From positions 2,294,001 to 2,358,000 of the forward strand of contig NZ_CP102251.1 in assembly GCF_025145285.1 (NCBI RefSeq): DNA of 64,000 nt, written 5' to 3'. The position numbers and the translations under genes were made by a program. The notes under the pieces were generated by a model. It was not told the origin of the DNA, searched no databases, and saw nothing but the letters and a program-made list of their open reading frames with translations. Source of the stretch: Alistipes onderdonkii (lineage in GTDB: Bacteria; Bacteroidota; Bacteroidia; Bacteroidales; Rikenellaceae). Shown piece after piece: positions 8,677 to 16,460 of the stretch. Position 1 is the stretch's first letter. Each line of letters begins with the position of its first letter.

Positions 8677-8697
8677 AGTCCCCGGGTGCGGGGGACT
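8677..8697 (+). other. Hairpin of unknown role before the 8761 gene
   Basis: AGTCCCC (8677-8683) pairs with GGGGACT (8691-8697). It has no T-run after it, so it is not a standard terminator. It may sit in the 5' leader of the 8761 gene, for which I see no clear TAnnTTTG box. Confidence 0.3.
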
Positions 8698-8760
8698 GCG
8701 GCTGCCATGTCCCGTCATAAAGAGTGTGATTGCCTAACCCTTTTAATCTTAGTTATATAT

Positions 8761-9657
8761 ATGAAAAACTGTTTCAAAACTGTCTTGGCCGCTGTGGCCG
8801 TGCTTGTTTCGCTGGGCGCCTCGGCCCAGGACGATCCTTCGAAGGAGACTGTCATCATCAATCCCTTTACGCACACCTCCGCTGTCAGCCAGGCAGCCTG
8901 TGACAACATCCGCGCGGCCGTCCTGTCGGGTTTTGCCGACCGCGGCCGTTTCCACATCGTCGACGCACTGACCGACGGTACGCTGTCGAAGCTCTATGCC
9001 GACCGTAACGTCGAGGACGTGGTGAACGATGCCAACTGGAAGACCGAAAGCGAAGCCGCCTACAAGGCGTTGGGTGCCAGGAAGGTTGTCATCGGACAGG
9101 CCAACAACGTTTCGTTCTCGCAGTTCAAGTCGGATATCGACGGCAAGATGTACAACAAGGCCGAGGTGACCTATTCGCTGAAGGTATATAACATTGCCGA
9201 CGGCGCCATGATCGGTTCGGAAGACCTCTCGGTTTCGGGTATCGACGCCGATTCGAAGGACGGTGCATTCAACGACGCGATGAAAGACCTCCGCAAGGGC
9301 ATGGTCGGGTTCGTGGACAAGCATTTCAAGTTCGAGACCTATATCCTCGAGCTGGGCGAGGCTGACAAGAAGGGCCGTGTCAAGGAGCTCTATATCTCGG
9401 GCGGTACGGAGATGGGCGTTGCCAAAAAGACCCGTTTCAAGGTGTTCCTGGAGCGTAAGATCGGCCCGAAGGTAACCAAGTCGGAGATCGGCACCATCGT
9501 GGCTGTCGAGGTGATGGAAGGCGTTACCAAATGCCAGGTCGCTTCGGGCGAGGACGCCATCAAGGAGAAATTCAACAACGGCGACAAACTGGTCGTCATC
9601 CTCGACAAGCAGGGGACGGCGGCAGGCGGTTTCCTCAAAGGGCTCGTCGGTGCATAA
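8761..9657 (+). CDS. Secreted FlgT/CsgG-like protein
   Basis: The 298-residue protein has a clear signal peptide (VLAAVAVLVSLGASAQ, cleaved after AQ near residue 22). The first half, with TVIINPFTHTSAVS, then a DRGRFHIVDA segment and AYKALGARKVVIGQ, resembles the CsgG/TolB-N type fold. The C-terminal third (residues about 205-290) has the pattern of FlgT-C beta-barrel domains, ending in INGD-like NNGDKLVVI. In other bacteria these domains occur in outer-membrane assembly proteins of flagella or curli; neither is encoded here. It is the first of ten same-strand genes, but a terminator-like hairpin follows it, so it may be made in excess of the others. The start at 8761 is set by the signal peptide; the open frame upstream is not conserved-looking. 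Confidence 0.7.
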   Translation: MKNCFKTVLAAVAVLVSLGASAQDDPSKETVIINPFTHTSAVSQAACDNIRAAVLSGFADRGRFHIVDALTDGTLSKLYADRNVEDVVNDANWKTESEAAYKALGARKVVIGQANNVSFSQFKSDIDGKMYNKAEVTYSLKVYNIADGAMIGSEDLSVSGIDADSKDGAFNDAMKDLRKGMVGFVDKHFKFETYILELGEADKKGRVKELYISGGTEMGVAKKTRFKVFLERKIGPKVTKSEIGTIVAVEVMEGVTKCQVASGEDAIKEKFNNGDKLVVILDKQGTAAGGFLKGLVGA

Positions 9658-9686
9658 ATTTACCGCATATAATTCTTTTGGAAACG

Positions 9687-9724
9687 ATCTCCGGGGTGTC
9701 GCTGATGGTACCCCGGGGATTTTA
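9687..9724 (+). terminator. Terminator-like hairpin between first and second gene of the cluster
   Basis: ATCTCCGGGGT (9687-9697) pairs over 11 bp with ACCCCGGGGAT (9710-9720), one G-U pair, followed by TTTATCC. The U-run is short, so partial read-through is likely. Confidence 0.55.
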
Positions 9725-9751
9725 TCCGTTCAAACTTAAAATATTTATCAG

Positions 9752-11020
9752 ATGTTTAGGAAGTCCGTATTGTCAGTCATCGTTGTTCTCTTGTCGGCGC
9801 TTTTTCCCGCCTCCGCACAGAATTATACGACCGATGCCATCCTGAAACGCACGACCGGAAAGATCGCTACGCTGGAATGTTCGGGGATCGCCCGTACGAA
9901 GAAGGAGGCGATCGAGATGGCTAAGAAATCGGTGATCTACACTTATTTATATAACGGTATAGACGGCCTGAACGACAACAAACCCCTGTTGGGCAGCAAA
10001 CCCTCGGCCGGGGCGGCCCAGTATGTCGGACAGTTGCTCGGGACGACCCGTTATGCCAACTACATCCGCAGCTGCACCATCGCCGACAAGACCAACAAGA
10101 CCGTCGCCAAGGACATCCAGGTCTTTGCGACGATCGACCTCTACACCGAATCGCTCGAGCGCGACCTGGTCAACAACGGTATCATCGGGCGCAATGCCGC
10201 CGATATAGCGCTCTCCGAAACCCAGGAGATGATCGCCATGCCGACGGTGATGGTCGTGCCTTTCCGCAAGAGCGGCCAGTCCTACGAAGAGGCCATCCGC
10301 GACAATTCGGATATGCGCATGGCCATTTCGAAGGTCAACGAAGGTTTCATCAAGCAGGGCGTGGAGACCAAAGACCTGCTGACGTCGCTCAATAACGCCA
10401 ATACCTATCAGGTGCGCATGGGCGACGGCATGTCGCTCGACGATGCGATCCTCATCAACTCGGGTGCCGACGTCTCGGTGAGCGTCGATATCAACCAGGA
10501 TGTGAACGACGGCGGGGTGCGCGTGTCGCTGACCCTGCAGGCGATCGAGATCGCCACGGGCAATACGCTGGCCACCAAATCCGAAATTTCGGGGCGCAAA
10601 CGCACGACGGCCGACGTGCTGTGCGGCGTGATGGCGCAGGCGATGGTCGGCGACTTCATGAAGCAGATATCCACACGCATGGCGACCAAGATTTCGACCG
10701 GGCAGAGCGTGGCCGTGCGCTTTACGATCGACCCCGGATCGGCCATCAACATGGATACCGAGATCAACAACATCATGCCGTTGTCGGACATCCTCGTTTC
10801 GTGGGTGAAGCGCCATGCCAAGAACGGCAAGTACCATACGCAGGGCCGCACGAGCACGCTGCTGGCCTTCAGCGATATTTTTGTGGACAACTCCATGGAG
10901 GACGGTATGCAGTCGGACGTCAATGATTTCGCGCTGGCGCTCTACCAGTACCTCAAGGGGCTGAACCTCTCCGTGTCGCGTACGATCACGGGTAATTCCA
11001 TCGACGTAATCATCTACTAA
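9752..11020 (+). CDS. Secreted DUF6175-like protein
   Basis: The 422-residue protein starts with a signal peptide (VLSVIVVLLSALFPASAQ, cleaved near residue 24). Residues 30-150 carry an LPP20-like arrangement: a short strand, an Ala-rich helix (RTKKEAIEMAKKS), then a tyrosine-rich stretch. The centre contains AMPTVMVVPFRKSGQSYE, a CsgG-like PF strand, and GADVSVSVDINQDVN. I recall DUF6175 as a Bacteroidetes family of this kind, but the assignment is tentative. Function is unknown; it is probably periplasmic or outer-membrane associated. It starts 94 bases after the previous gene, across the hairpin, and ends 10 bases before the next gene. Confidence 0.65.
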   Translation: MFRKSVLSVIVVLLSALFPASAQNYTTDAILKRTTGKIATLECSGIARTKKEAIEMAKKSVIYTYLYNGIDGLNDNKPLLGSKPSAGAAQYVGQLLGTTRYANYIRSCTIADKTNKTVAKDIQVFATIDLYTESLERDLVNNGIIGRNAADIALSETQEMIAMPTVMVVPFRKSGQSYEEAIRDNSDMRMAISKVNEGFIKQGVETKDLLTSLNNANTYQVRMGDGMSLDDAILINSGADVSVSVDINQDVNDGGVRVSLTLQAIEIATGNTLATKSEISGRKRTTADVLCGVMAQAMVGDFMKQISTRMATKISTGQSVAVRFTIDPGSAINMDTEINNIMPLSDILVSWVKRHAKNGKYHTQGRTSTLLAFSDIFVDNSMEDGMQSDVNDFALALYQYLKGLNLSVSRTITGNSIDVIIY

Positions 11021-11030
11021 ACAACAGACC

Positions 11031-11981
11031 ATGAATCTGCTTCGTAAACTATCGTTCTCGCTGGCGTTCGTGCTGGCCGCGCTGTCGCTCCGGGCCCAGG
11101 CCGTAATCGACCTCTCGGCCTATATCGACGATGAGACGGCCGCGCAGCTGGGCGACAACAATGCCGCGGCCCTCAAAAACAAGATCAGCAAGATCATCAC
11201 CCGCAACGGCATGGCCGATGCTGCGGGGCTTTTCGTCGTCACGCCGACGCTTACGATCACCGACGACGGGGCGGTCGATACGGGGATGACCACGCTGCAC
11301 GTGCTGCGTGCCGACCTGACCCTGTCGGTCAAAAACCTTTTCGAAGATACTGTTTTCGGAAGCCAGACCATATCGCTCCAGGCCAACGGCAAAAGCATGG
11401 AAGCCTGTATGCGGTCGCTGATCAACAAGGTGAACGTCAACGACGCGCGTTTCGCCAAGCTGATCGGTGACGTGCAGCAGGGCATCGCCGACTATTATAC
11501 GCGCCAGATGCCGAAGATACTCGCCAAGGTCAACTCGCTCGTCGCCCGTGAGGAGTACGAGGATGCGATGGCGGCGCTGGCCGTGATTCCCGAGAGTGTC
11601 GACGAATACGAGGCGGTCGAGGAGCTCAAGGTGCAGGTCTACGACAAACTGCTCGCCGGCGAGGTGACCCGTGCTGTTGCCCAGGCCGATATTCTGGTGC
11701 GCCAGGGCGATATCGACGGGGCGCTGGAGTTGTGCCGTGCATGCAACCCCGTGAGCCCGAACTACGGCGAGGTGATCCGGTTCCTCAACCGCCTCGATGC
11801 GCAGGCTGCGGCGGCCGAAGCCGCGGCGATGGAGCAGGAGTTGCGGAAAATGGATGCCGAGGCAATGCGCGCGCGGACGCAGCAGGAGGCTGCCGTCGAG
11901 GCGCAGAGCCTCAAGGCCGAGCGTGCCGAGTCCTCTGCCAAGAAGGGCAAGTCGCTGGGCGAATGGCTCTTCGGACTCTGA
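11031..11981 (+). CDS. Secreted protein with C-terminal coiled coil, unknown function
   Basis: The 316-residue protein has a signal peptide (LSFSLAFVLAALSLRAQ, residues about 6-23). The N-terminal half (VIDLSAYIDDETAAQLGD, then TLTITDDGAVDTGMTTL) appears alpha/beta and related in style to its CsgG-like neighbours: predicted nucleotide-free, with no catalytic motif. Residues 165-250 look like two or three helical hairpins of TPR type (EYEDAMAALAVIPES, GDIDGALELCRACNP). The last 55 residues are an Ala/Glu/Arg-rich coiled coil ending in a Lys-rich KKGKSLGEWLFGL tail. It lies 10 bases after the 9752 gene and 32 bases before the zinc-ribbon gene. I do not recognise the family. Confidence 0.6.
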   Translation: MNLLRKLSFSLAFVLAALSLRAQAVIDLSAYIDDETAAQLGDNNAAALKNKISKIITRNGMADAAGLFVVTPTLTITDDGAVDTGMTTLHVLRADLTLSVKNLFEDTVFGSQTISLQANGKSMEACMRSLINKVNVNDARFAKLIGDVQQGIADYYTRQMPKILAKVNSLVAREEYEDAMAALAVIPESVDEYEAVEELKVQVYDKLLAGEVTRAVAQADILVRQGDIDGALELCRACNPVSPNYGEVIRFLNRLDAQAAAAEAAAMEQELRKMDAEAMRARTQQEAAVEAQSLKAERAESSAKKGKSLGEWLFGL

Positions 11982-12013
11982 TCGAACGATTGTCTGATTA
12001 ATCTGGAAGTACG

Positions 12014-12952
12014 ATGAAAACCTGTCCTGTCTGCGGAAATAGAATGGAGGATTCGCAGCACCTATGCCCGGATTGCGGCGCCGACTACGTCGAGGCCGTC
12101 GTCAACGATATTGCCTCCGGTGCGGGGGCGGATTCCCGGCTGATGCTCGCGAGCCTCGAAGAGGGGCTTGCCGGGCTGGATGCCGTGCCGCTGCCCGCCC
12201 TGGGCGATACGGCCCGTAAGATGCTCCCTGCGCTGTGCGCTGCGGCGCTGGTATTTTGCCTGCTCGCCGGGGTCGCTACGGGCGCCAATATCTTCTACCT
12301 GCTGGCCGCCGTCGCGCTGGTGCCGCTGGTCGTGTCGCTGCTTGCCCGTATGCAGGGGAAACTGCGGTTGAGTTCCGGCGAAGTGGTCGTAAGGGCCGCC
12401 GCGCGGGTCTTTGCCGAGGATGCTGCTTCCGTGCGGGAGAGGTTTGCCGGAGATGCCGAGGTGCTGGCCCGGCTCGATGCCATGCAGCTGCGGCTGGATG
12501 ACGCCCTTGCACGGCAGGCGTCGGCGCATGCGCAAAACCGCCGCAAGGTGACGGTCATTGCGGCCGTCGTGCTGATTTGCTGCTCTGCGGGTGCCGGGGC
12601 ATTGGCCGTGCGCAACCATGCGGCCCGCGAGGCCCAGGCCGCCTATGCGGCGCAGCCCGAGTGGGTCAGGTTGCGCGACAGCTACGCCGACGCGGCCGGC
12701 GACGACGAATATGCGGGCAAAGACCTGCGGATCGCCGTCGTGCGTGCCATGCTCGCCGACGGGCAGGGCGCTGCGGCCGAGGATTTTTTCTTCGCCCATT
12801 GCCAGGGCAAGGTCGGGGATGCCGATTGCGCCATGCTGATCGCCGGCCATTATAAGGCGAAGAAGGATGCTGTTGCGCTCGACGCCTTTGCCGGCAAAGT
12901 GTCGCTGCGCTACGATTCCGATACGCAAAAGGTTAAATCCCTAACGAAGTGA
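12014..12952 (+). CDS. Zinc-ribbon membrane protein
   Basis: The 312-residue protein opens with a four-cysteine zinc ribbon, CPVCGNRMEDSQHLCPDCG, with no signal peptide. Two hydrophobic segments follow at about residues 74-115 (a hairpin or long double span) and one at about 178-197. Between them is an Ala-rich, probably helical region. The C-terminal third after the last segment (about 115 residues) looks helical and TPR-like. The topology suggests a cytoplasmic ribbon held at the inner membrane. Similar zinc ribbon plus transmembrane proteins occur in phage-shock type loci (for example YdjG of Bacillus), which is an analogy only. It is 4 bases from the next gene. Confidence 0.65.
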   Translation: MKTCPVCGNRMEDSQHLCPDCGADYVEAVVNDIASGAGADSRLMLASLEEGLAGLDAVPLPALGDTARKMLPALCAAALVFCLLAGVATGANIFYLLAAVALVPLVVSLLARMQGKLRLSSGEVVVRAAARVFAEDAASVRERFAGDAEVLARLDAMQLRLDDALARQASAHAQNRRKVTVIAAVVLICCSAGAGALAVRNHAAREAQAAYAAQPEWVRLRDSYADAAGDDEYAGKDLRIAVVRAMLADGQGAAAEDFFFAHCQGKVGDADCAMLIAGHYKAKKDAVALDAFAGKVSLRYDSDTQKVKSLTK

Positions 12953-12956
12953 CCCG

Positions 12957-14234
12957 ATGAAGCGTTTATTATCTATTTCGCTGCTTTTGGCGGCACTCTG
13001 CATCTCGACGGCGGCTTTTGCCCAGAAGGACAAGGTCGTCGAGGCGAGCAGCAAACGGAAGCCGGCATGGATCGGCAGTTCCGACCGGTCGCATTTTGCG
13101 GTGACGGAAGTGGGGGAGACCCTTGCCGCCGCCTCGGGGAAATGCATGGCCTCGATCCGGCAGTATATCGTCAATGCCGTGGCCGTGAATGTCTCGTCCG
13201 TCGAGAAGATGGCGACGCGCCAGATCACGCGCGACCAGCTGGTCACGGCGATGAGCGACTATTCGTCGGCGCTGATGACCGAGGCCGGGCAGCTGCCCTA
13301 CCTGAACAACATCACCCTCTCGAACGCCGAGGCGGTCTACTGGGAGCGGATATACAGCAAGAAGACCAAGACCTACCGCTATGAATATTCGGTGCTGTAC
13401 CCCTTCCCGGAGCAGACACGGCGGCAGCTGATCGAGGCTTTCGTGGCCATCGACGACGCCAAGCAGGCCGAGTATGAACGGCTGCGGCGCGAACTGGGCA
13501 CGATTACGGACATAGACCGTATCCAGCTGGCGGTAAACGAGCTGGACGGGTTGTACGACTATTTCTTCGACGCCACCCGCAAGGGCGATGTCGAGACCCT
13601 GCGGCGCAATTACCGGGCACTGTACCATGCCGTGTCGATCGAGGTGGAGTCCGAGGCGCCGGGCGAGTGCGTCTATTCCCTGCGGCTCGACGGCCGTCCG
13701 GCCACGACCGCCGTGCAGCCGCGCCTGAAAAGCGAATCGGTGCTGGAGATGGCCGTCAAGCCCTATGGCGACGGCCGCTACCTGCTCTCCTATGATCCGC
13801 AGTACGCTTCGCCGACCGATATCAACAAGATCGAAGTGCTCTACCTGTTCGGCGGTGCGCGCGTGTCGCAGACGATCTTTTTCAATCCGGCCGGGGACGC
13901 CGTTTCAGTCCGGCCCAAGGGCACGCTCAGGATCGAACAGTCCGGCGGGGTGATCCGCGGGACGATGCAGCTGCGCGTAAGCGGGACGGCGGCCGAGGTG
14001 CGGCGGATCGTGCTGTTCAACCCGGCCGACGGGGCCCGGATCGTGGCTGAAAGGATCGAACCCTCGCAGCTCGCCGGGGGCGATTGCAGCGTAACGTTCG
14101 AGGCGCAAGGCTCGATAAGCCCCGCAACCGACGGGGTGGACGTCCTCAGGGGAAGCATCGGATTCGGGAATCCCGCCGACGGGAAGGCCTCCGAAGCCGA
14201 TTTTACATTGCACTATAAACTTACAACCAAATAA
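12957..14234 (+). CDS. Secreted LPP20-like protein
   Basis: The 425-residue protein has a signal peptide (ISLLLAALCISTAAFAQ, cleaved near residue 23). The mature start KRKPAWIGSSDRSHF and the following Ala-rich helix plus EKMATRQITRDQ region fit the LPP20/FlgP type of fold, in which a P-x-W-I start is common. Residues about 125-160 end this domain with KTYRYEYSVLYPF. The second half is beta-rich with repeated short Ig-like stretches and a Gly/Pro pattern, ending in DFTLHYKL. LPP20-fold proteins often sit in the outer membrane as part of assemblies. It starts 4 bases after the zinc-ribbon gene and precedes another LPP20-like gene by 8 bases. Confidence 0.65.
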   Translation: MKRLLSISLLLAALCISTAAFAQKDKVVEASSKRKPAWIGSSDRSHFAVTEVGETLAAASGKCMASIRQYIVNAVAVNVSSVEKMATRQITRDQLVTAMSDYSSALMTEAGQLPYLNNITLSNAEAVYWERIYSKKTKTYRYEYSVLYPFPEQTRRQLIEAFVAIDDAKQAEYERLRRELGTITDIDRIQLAVNELDGLYDYFFDATRKGDVETLRRNYRALYHAVSIEVESEAPGECVYSLRLDGRPATTAVQPRLKSESVLEMAVKPYGDGRYLLSYDPQYASPTDINKIEVLYLFGGARVSQTIFFNPAGDAVSVRPKGTLRIEQSGGVIRGTMQLRVSGTAAEVRRIVLFNPADGARIVAERIEPSQLAGGDCSVTFEAQGSISPATDGVDVLRGSIGFGNPADGKASEADFTLHYKLTTK

Positions 14235-14242
14235 TCCGAAAG

Positions 14243-14818
14243 ATGAAAAGAACCCTTATTGGAGCTATCGCTCTCCTGCTCGCTGCCGGCGCCGTGTCGT
14301 GCAGTTCGTCGAAAAAGGCCTCCGGGCCCGCTGCCCCTGCGGGCATGGTCGAAGAGGCTATTCCGCTCAGCGGCGCACAGTACCGCAGCAATGCCGAATA
14401 TTACCGTGCCGTGCAGAACGGCGTGAGCACCGAGCGCAGTACGGCGCAGAAGATCGCCATGCAGAATTGCCGCCAGGATCTTGCCGCGGCCATCCAGGCC
14501 GATGTGAAGCTCGTCATCGAGAACTATGTGAAGAACCAGGATACGGGCGTTTCCGCCGAGCACAAGTCGCAGTATCAGGAACTGGCTTACACGGCCGTCG
14601 GCCAGCAGTTGCGCGACGTGCAGGTCGTCGAGGAGAAGATGTTCCGCCAGGACAACGGCTCGTTCCGTTACTATGTCTGCATGCAGCTTCCCAAGGCTGC
14701 CCTGGAGGCAGCCATCGAGGATGCGATCGCCAAGGATGCCAAACTCAACCTGGAATTCGACCGCGCCCAGTTCAAAAAGATCTTCGAGGAGCAGATGGCT
14801 GCTTTCTCGCAGCAGTAG
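14243..14818 (+). CDS. LPP20-like lipoprotein
   Basis: The 191-residue protein starts with a lipoprotein signal, ALLLAAGAVSCSSSKK, with the lipidated Cys near residue 20. The mature part has the LPP20 pattern: YRAVQNGVSTERSTAQKIA, an Ala-rich helix (ALQ-type, QDLAAAIQADVKLVIE), and a strand pair ending NGSFRYYVCMQLPK. It most likely faces the periplasm from the outer membrane; the Ser/Ser/Lys after Cys does not give a surface-export signal I can be sure of. It may partner the larger 12957 protein. A strong hairpin with a T-run follows, separating this gene from the rest of the cluster. Confidence 0.7.
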   Translation: MKRTLIGAIALLLAAGAVSCSSSKKASGPAAPAGMVEEAIPLSGAQYRSNAEYYRAVQNGVSTERSTAQKIAMQNCRQDLAAAIQADVKLVIENYVKNQDTGVSAEHKSQYQELAYTAVGQQLRDVQVVEEKMFRQDNGSFRYYVCMQLPKAALEAAIEDAIAKDAKLNLEFDRAQFKKIFEEQMAAFSQQ

Positions 14819-14848
14819 CCCTGTTGGCCGGCACCATGTCCAATCGAG

Positions 14849-14888
14849 AGACGGCGCTCCCCTCGTCCGAGGGAAGCCGCCGTCTTTT
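14849..14888 (+). terminator. Terminator-like hairpin inside the cluster
   Basis: AGACGGCG (14849-14856) pairs with CGCCGTCT (14878-14885), with an inner CCC/GGG pairing, followed by TTT. It lies in the 89-base gap between the LPP20-like lipoprotein and the transglutaminase-like gene. No TAnnTTTG box follows, so downstream genes probably rely on read-through or an unseen promoter. Confidence 0.6.
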
Positions 14889-14907
14889 ACCCGTAACCGC
14901 TCCGCCT

Positions 14908-16440
14908 ATGAAACGCTATCTGACCCTGTTGCTGTCGCTGCTTTTCGTGCTTCCCCTGCCGGCGCAGTCCCGCCGGGAGGCGTTGCTGGAATACCAGGCG
15001 CGCCGCAGGCAGGCCTATACCGAATTCCGGGACAACTACCGCAAGGCGTGCGCCGACTTCATGCGCAAGCGCTGGGAGGCTTTCCGCGCCGAGGCTCCGG
15101 TACCTGTGCCCGAACGCCGGGAACCCGACATCCCCGTTATGAAACACCCGGATGCGCCCTCTGTGCCGACGCAGGACAGGATGCCTTACGACAAGGTGGT
15201 CGACCTGCCCGAGCCGGCTCCGGAGATGCCCGATGCGCCCGGAATTGCGGAAACACCTGTGCTTCCCGGCAAACCCGCCGCGGGAAAGGGGGACGGGGAT
15301 AACGGTGTGCAGCAGGGGCGGAAACCCGCCGCGGGGACGGACGACGCGGCTCCGGCGGTGGACGTTTCGCGTCCCTTCAAGTTCACGTTCTACGGCACGG
15401 GCTGTTCCGTATCGCTGGCTGCGAAACACCGCTTCAACCTCGCCTCGGTGCAGGAGAACAGCGTGGCCAATGCCTGGGAAGGCGTTTCGCGAGGTTCATA
15501 CGATGCCGTGGCGGCGGAGTGCGTGGCGCTGAAAAAGGCGCTGGGGCTCAACGACTGGGGCTATTACGACCTTGTGCGGACACTCGCCGACGGATTCTGC
15601 GGCCCCAAAACGAACGAATCGGTCGTCCTGCAATCGTTCCTGATGGCCGAGGCGGGCTATAAAGTGCGCATGGCGCGCGGCGACGGCCGGCTGTTTCTGT
15701 TGCTGGCCACCGACGGGCAGGTCTATGCCCGTCCCTATTTCAATATCGACGGCCAGGTATTTTATATCCTGGACGATGTCCCGCGGGCCGCGTCGTACAA
15801 TATCTGCAATTTCACGATCCCCGGGGAGCGGCCTTTGTCGCTGGCGATGCCCGCGCCGCCCCTCTTCGCGCAGAAACCCGCGGCGCCCGCCGTCCGCAAT
15901 TTCGACGGCGTGGTTTCGACGACGGTGACGGTAAACCGCAACCTGATGGATTTCTATACGAATTATCCGCCCTGCCACTGGAGCATCTACGCGGCCACGG
16001 CGCTTACCGCCCCGGTGCGCGGGCAACTCTATCCCCCGCTGCGCGCCGCAGTGGCCGGGAAGGGCGAACGCGAGGCGGCGGAACTGCTGCTGCACTACCT
16101 GCACAGGGCCTTCCCCTACAAGACCGACGAAGCGCAGTTCGGCGTCGAGCGGACACTCTTCGCCGAGGAGATGTACTACTATCCGTACAGCGACTGCGAA
16201 GACCGTTCGATCCTCTTTGCGCGGCTGGTCAAGGATCTGCTGGGGCTGGATGTCGTGCTGCTCTATTATCCGGCGCATATCGCCACGGCGGTATGCTTCA
16301 AAGGCGAGGTGAAGGGCGACTACATGCAGCTCGGCAACAAACGCTATGTAATCTGCGATGCGACCTATATCGATGCCGGCGTGGGCGAGGCGATGCCCGA
16401 CCTGAAGCGTACGCCGGCCCAAGTCGTCCGGATTGATTAA
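14908..16440 (+). CDS. Secreted transglutaminase-like protein
   Basis: The 510-residue protein has a signal peptide (LTLLLSLLFVLPLPAQ, residues about 4-20), a basic helical stretch with many Arg/Tyr, then a Pro-rich low-complexity linker to about residue 150. The C-terminal domain carries a transglutaminase-like Cys-His-Asp set: Cys430 in YSDCEDRS, His457 in YPAHIATAV and Asp484 in CDATY. Proteins with this fold may be cysteine proteases, peptidoglycan-peptide hydrolases or crosslinkers; which applies here cannot be told. The start at 14908 encodes the signal peptide; the frame is open further upstream but that stretch contains a terminator-like hairpin. It ends 20 bases before the caspase-like gene. 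Confidence 0.75.
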   Translation: MKRYLTLLLSLLFVLPLPAQSRREALLEYQARRRQAYTEFRDNYRKACADFMRKRWEAFRAEAPVPVPERREPDIPVMKHPDAPSVPTQDRMPYDKVVDLPEPAPEMPDAPGIAETPVLPGKPAAGKGDGDNGVQQGRKPAAGTDDAAPAVDVSRPFKFTFYGTGCSVSLAAKHRFNLASVQENSVANAWEGVSRGSYDAVAAECVALKKALGLNDWGYYDLVRTLADGFCGPKTNESVVLQSFLMAEAGYKVRMARGDGRLFLLLATDGQVYARPYFNIDGQVFYILDDVPRAASYNICNFTIPGERPLSLAMPAPPLFAQKPAAPAVRNFDGVVSTTVTVNRNLMDFYTNYPPCHWSIYAATALTAPVRGQLYPPLRAAVAGKGEREAAELLLHYLHRAFPYKTDEAQFGVERTLFAEEMYYYPYSDCEDRSILFARLVKDLLGLDVVLLYYPAHIATAVCFKGEVKGDYMQLGNKRYVICDATYIDAGVGEAMPDLKRTPAQVVRID

Positions 16441-16460
16441 CCCTTTAAAACCGATTCGCG

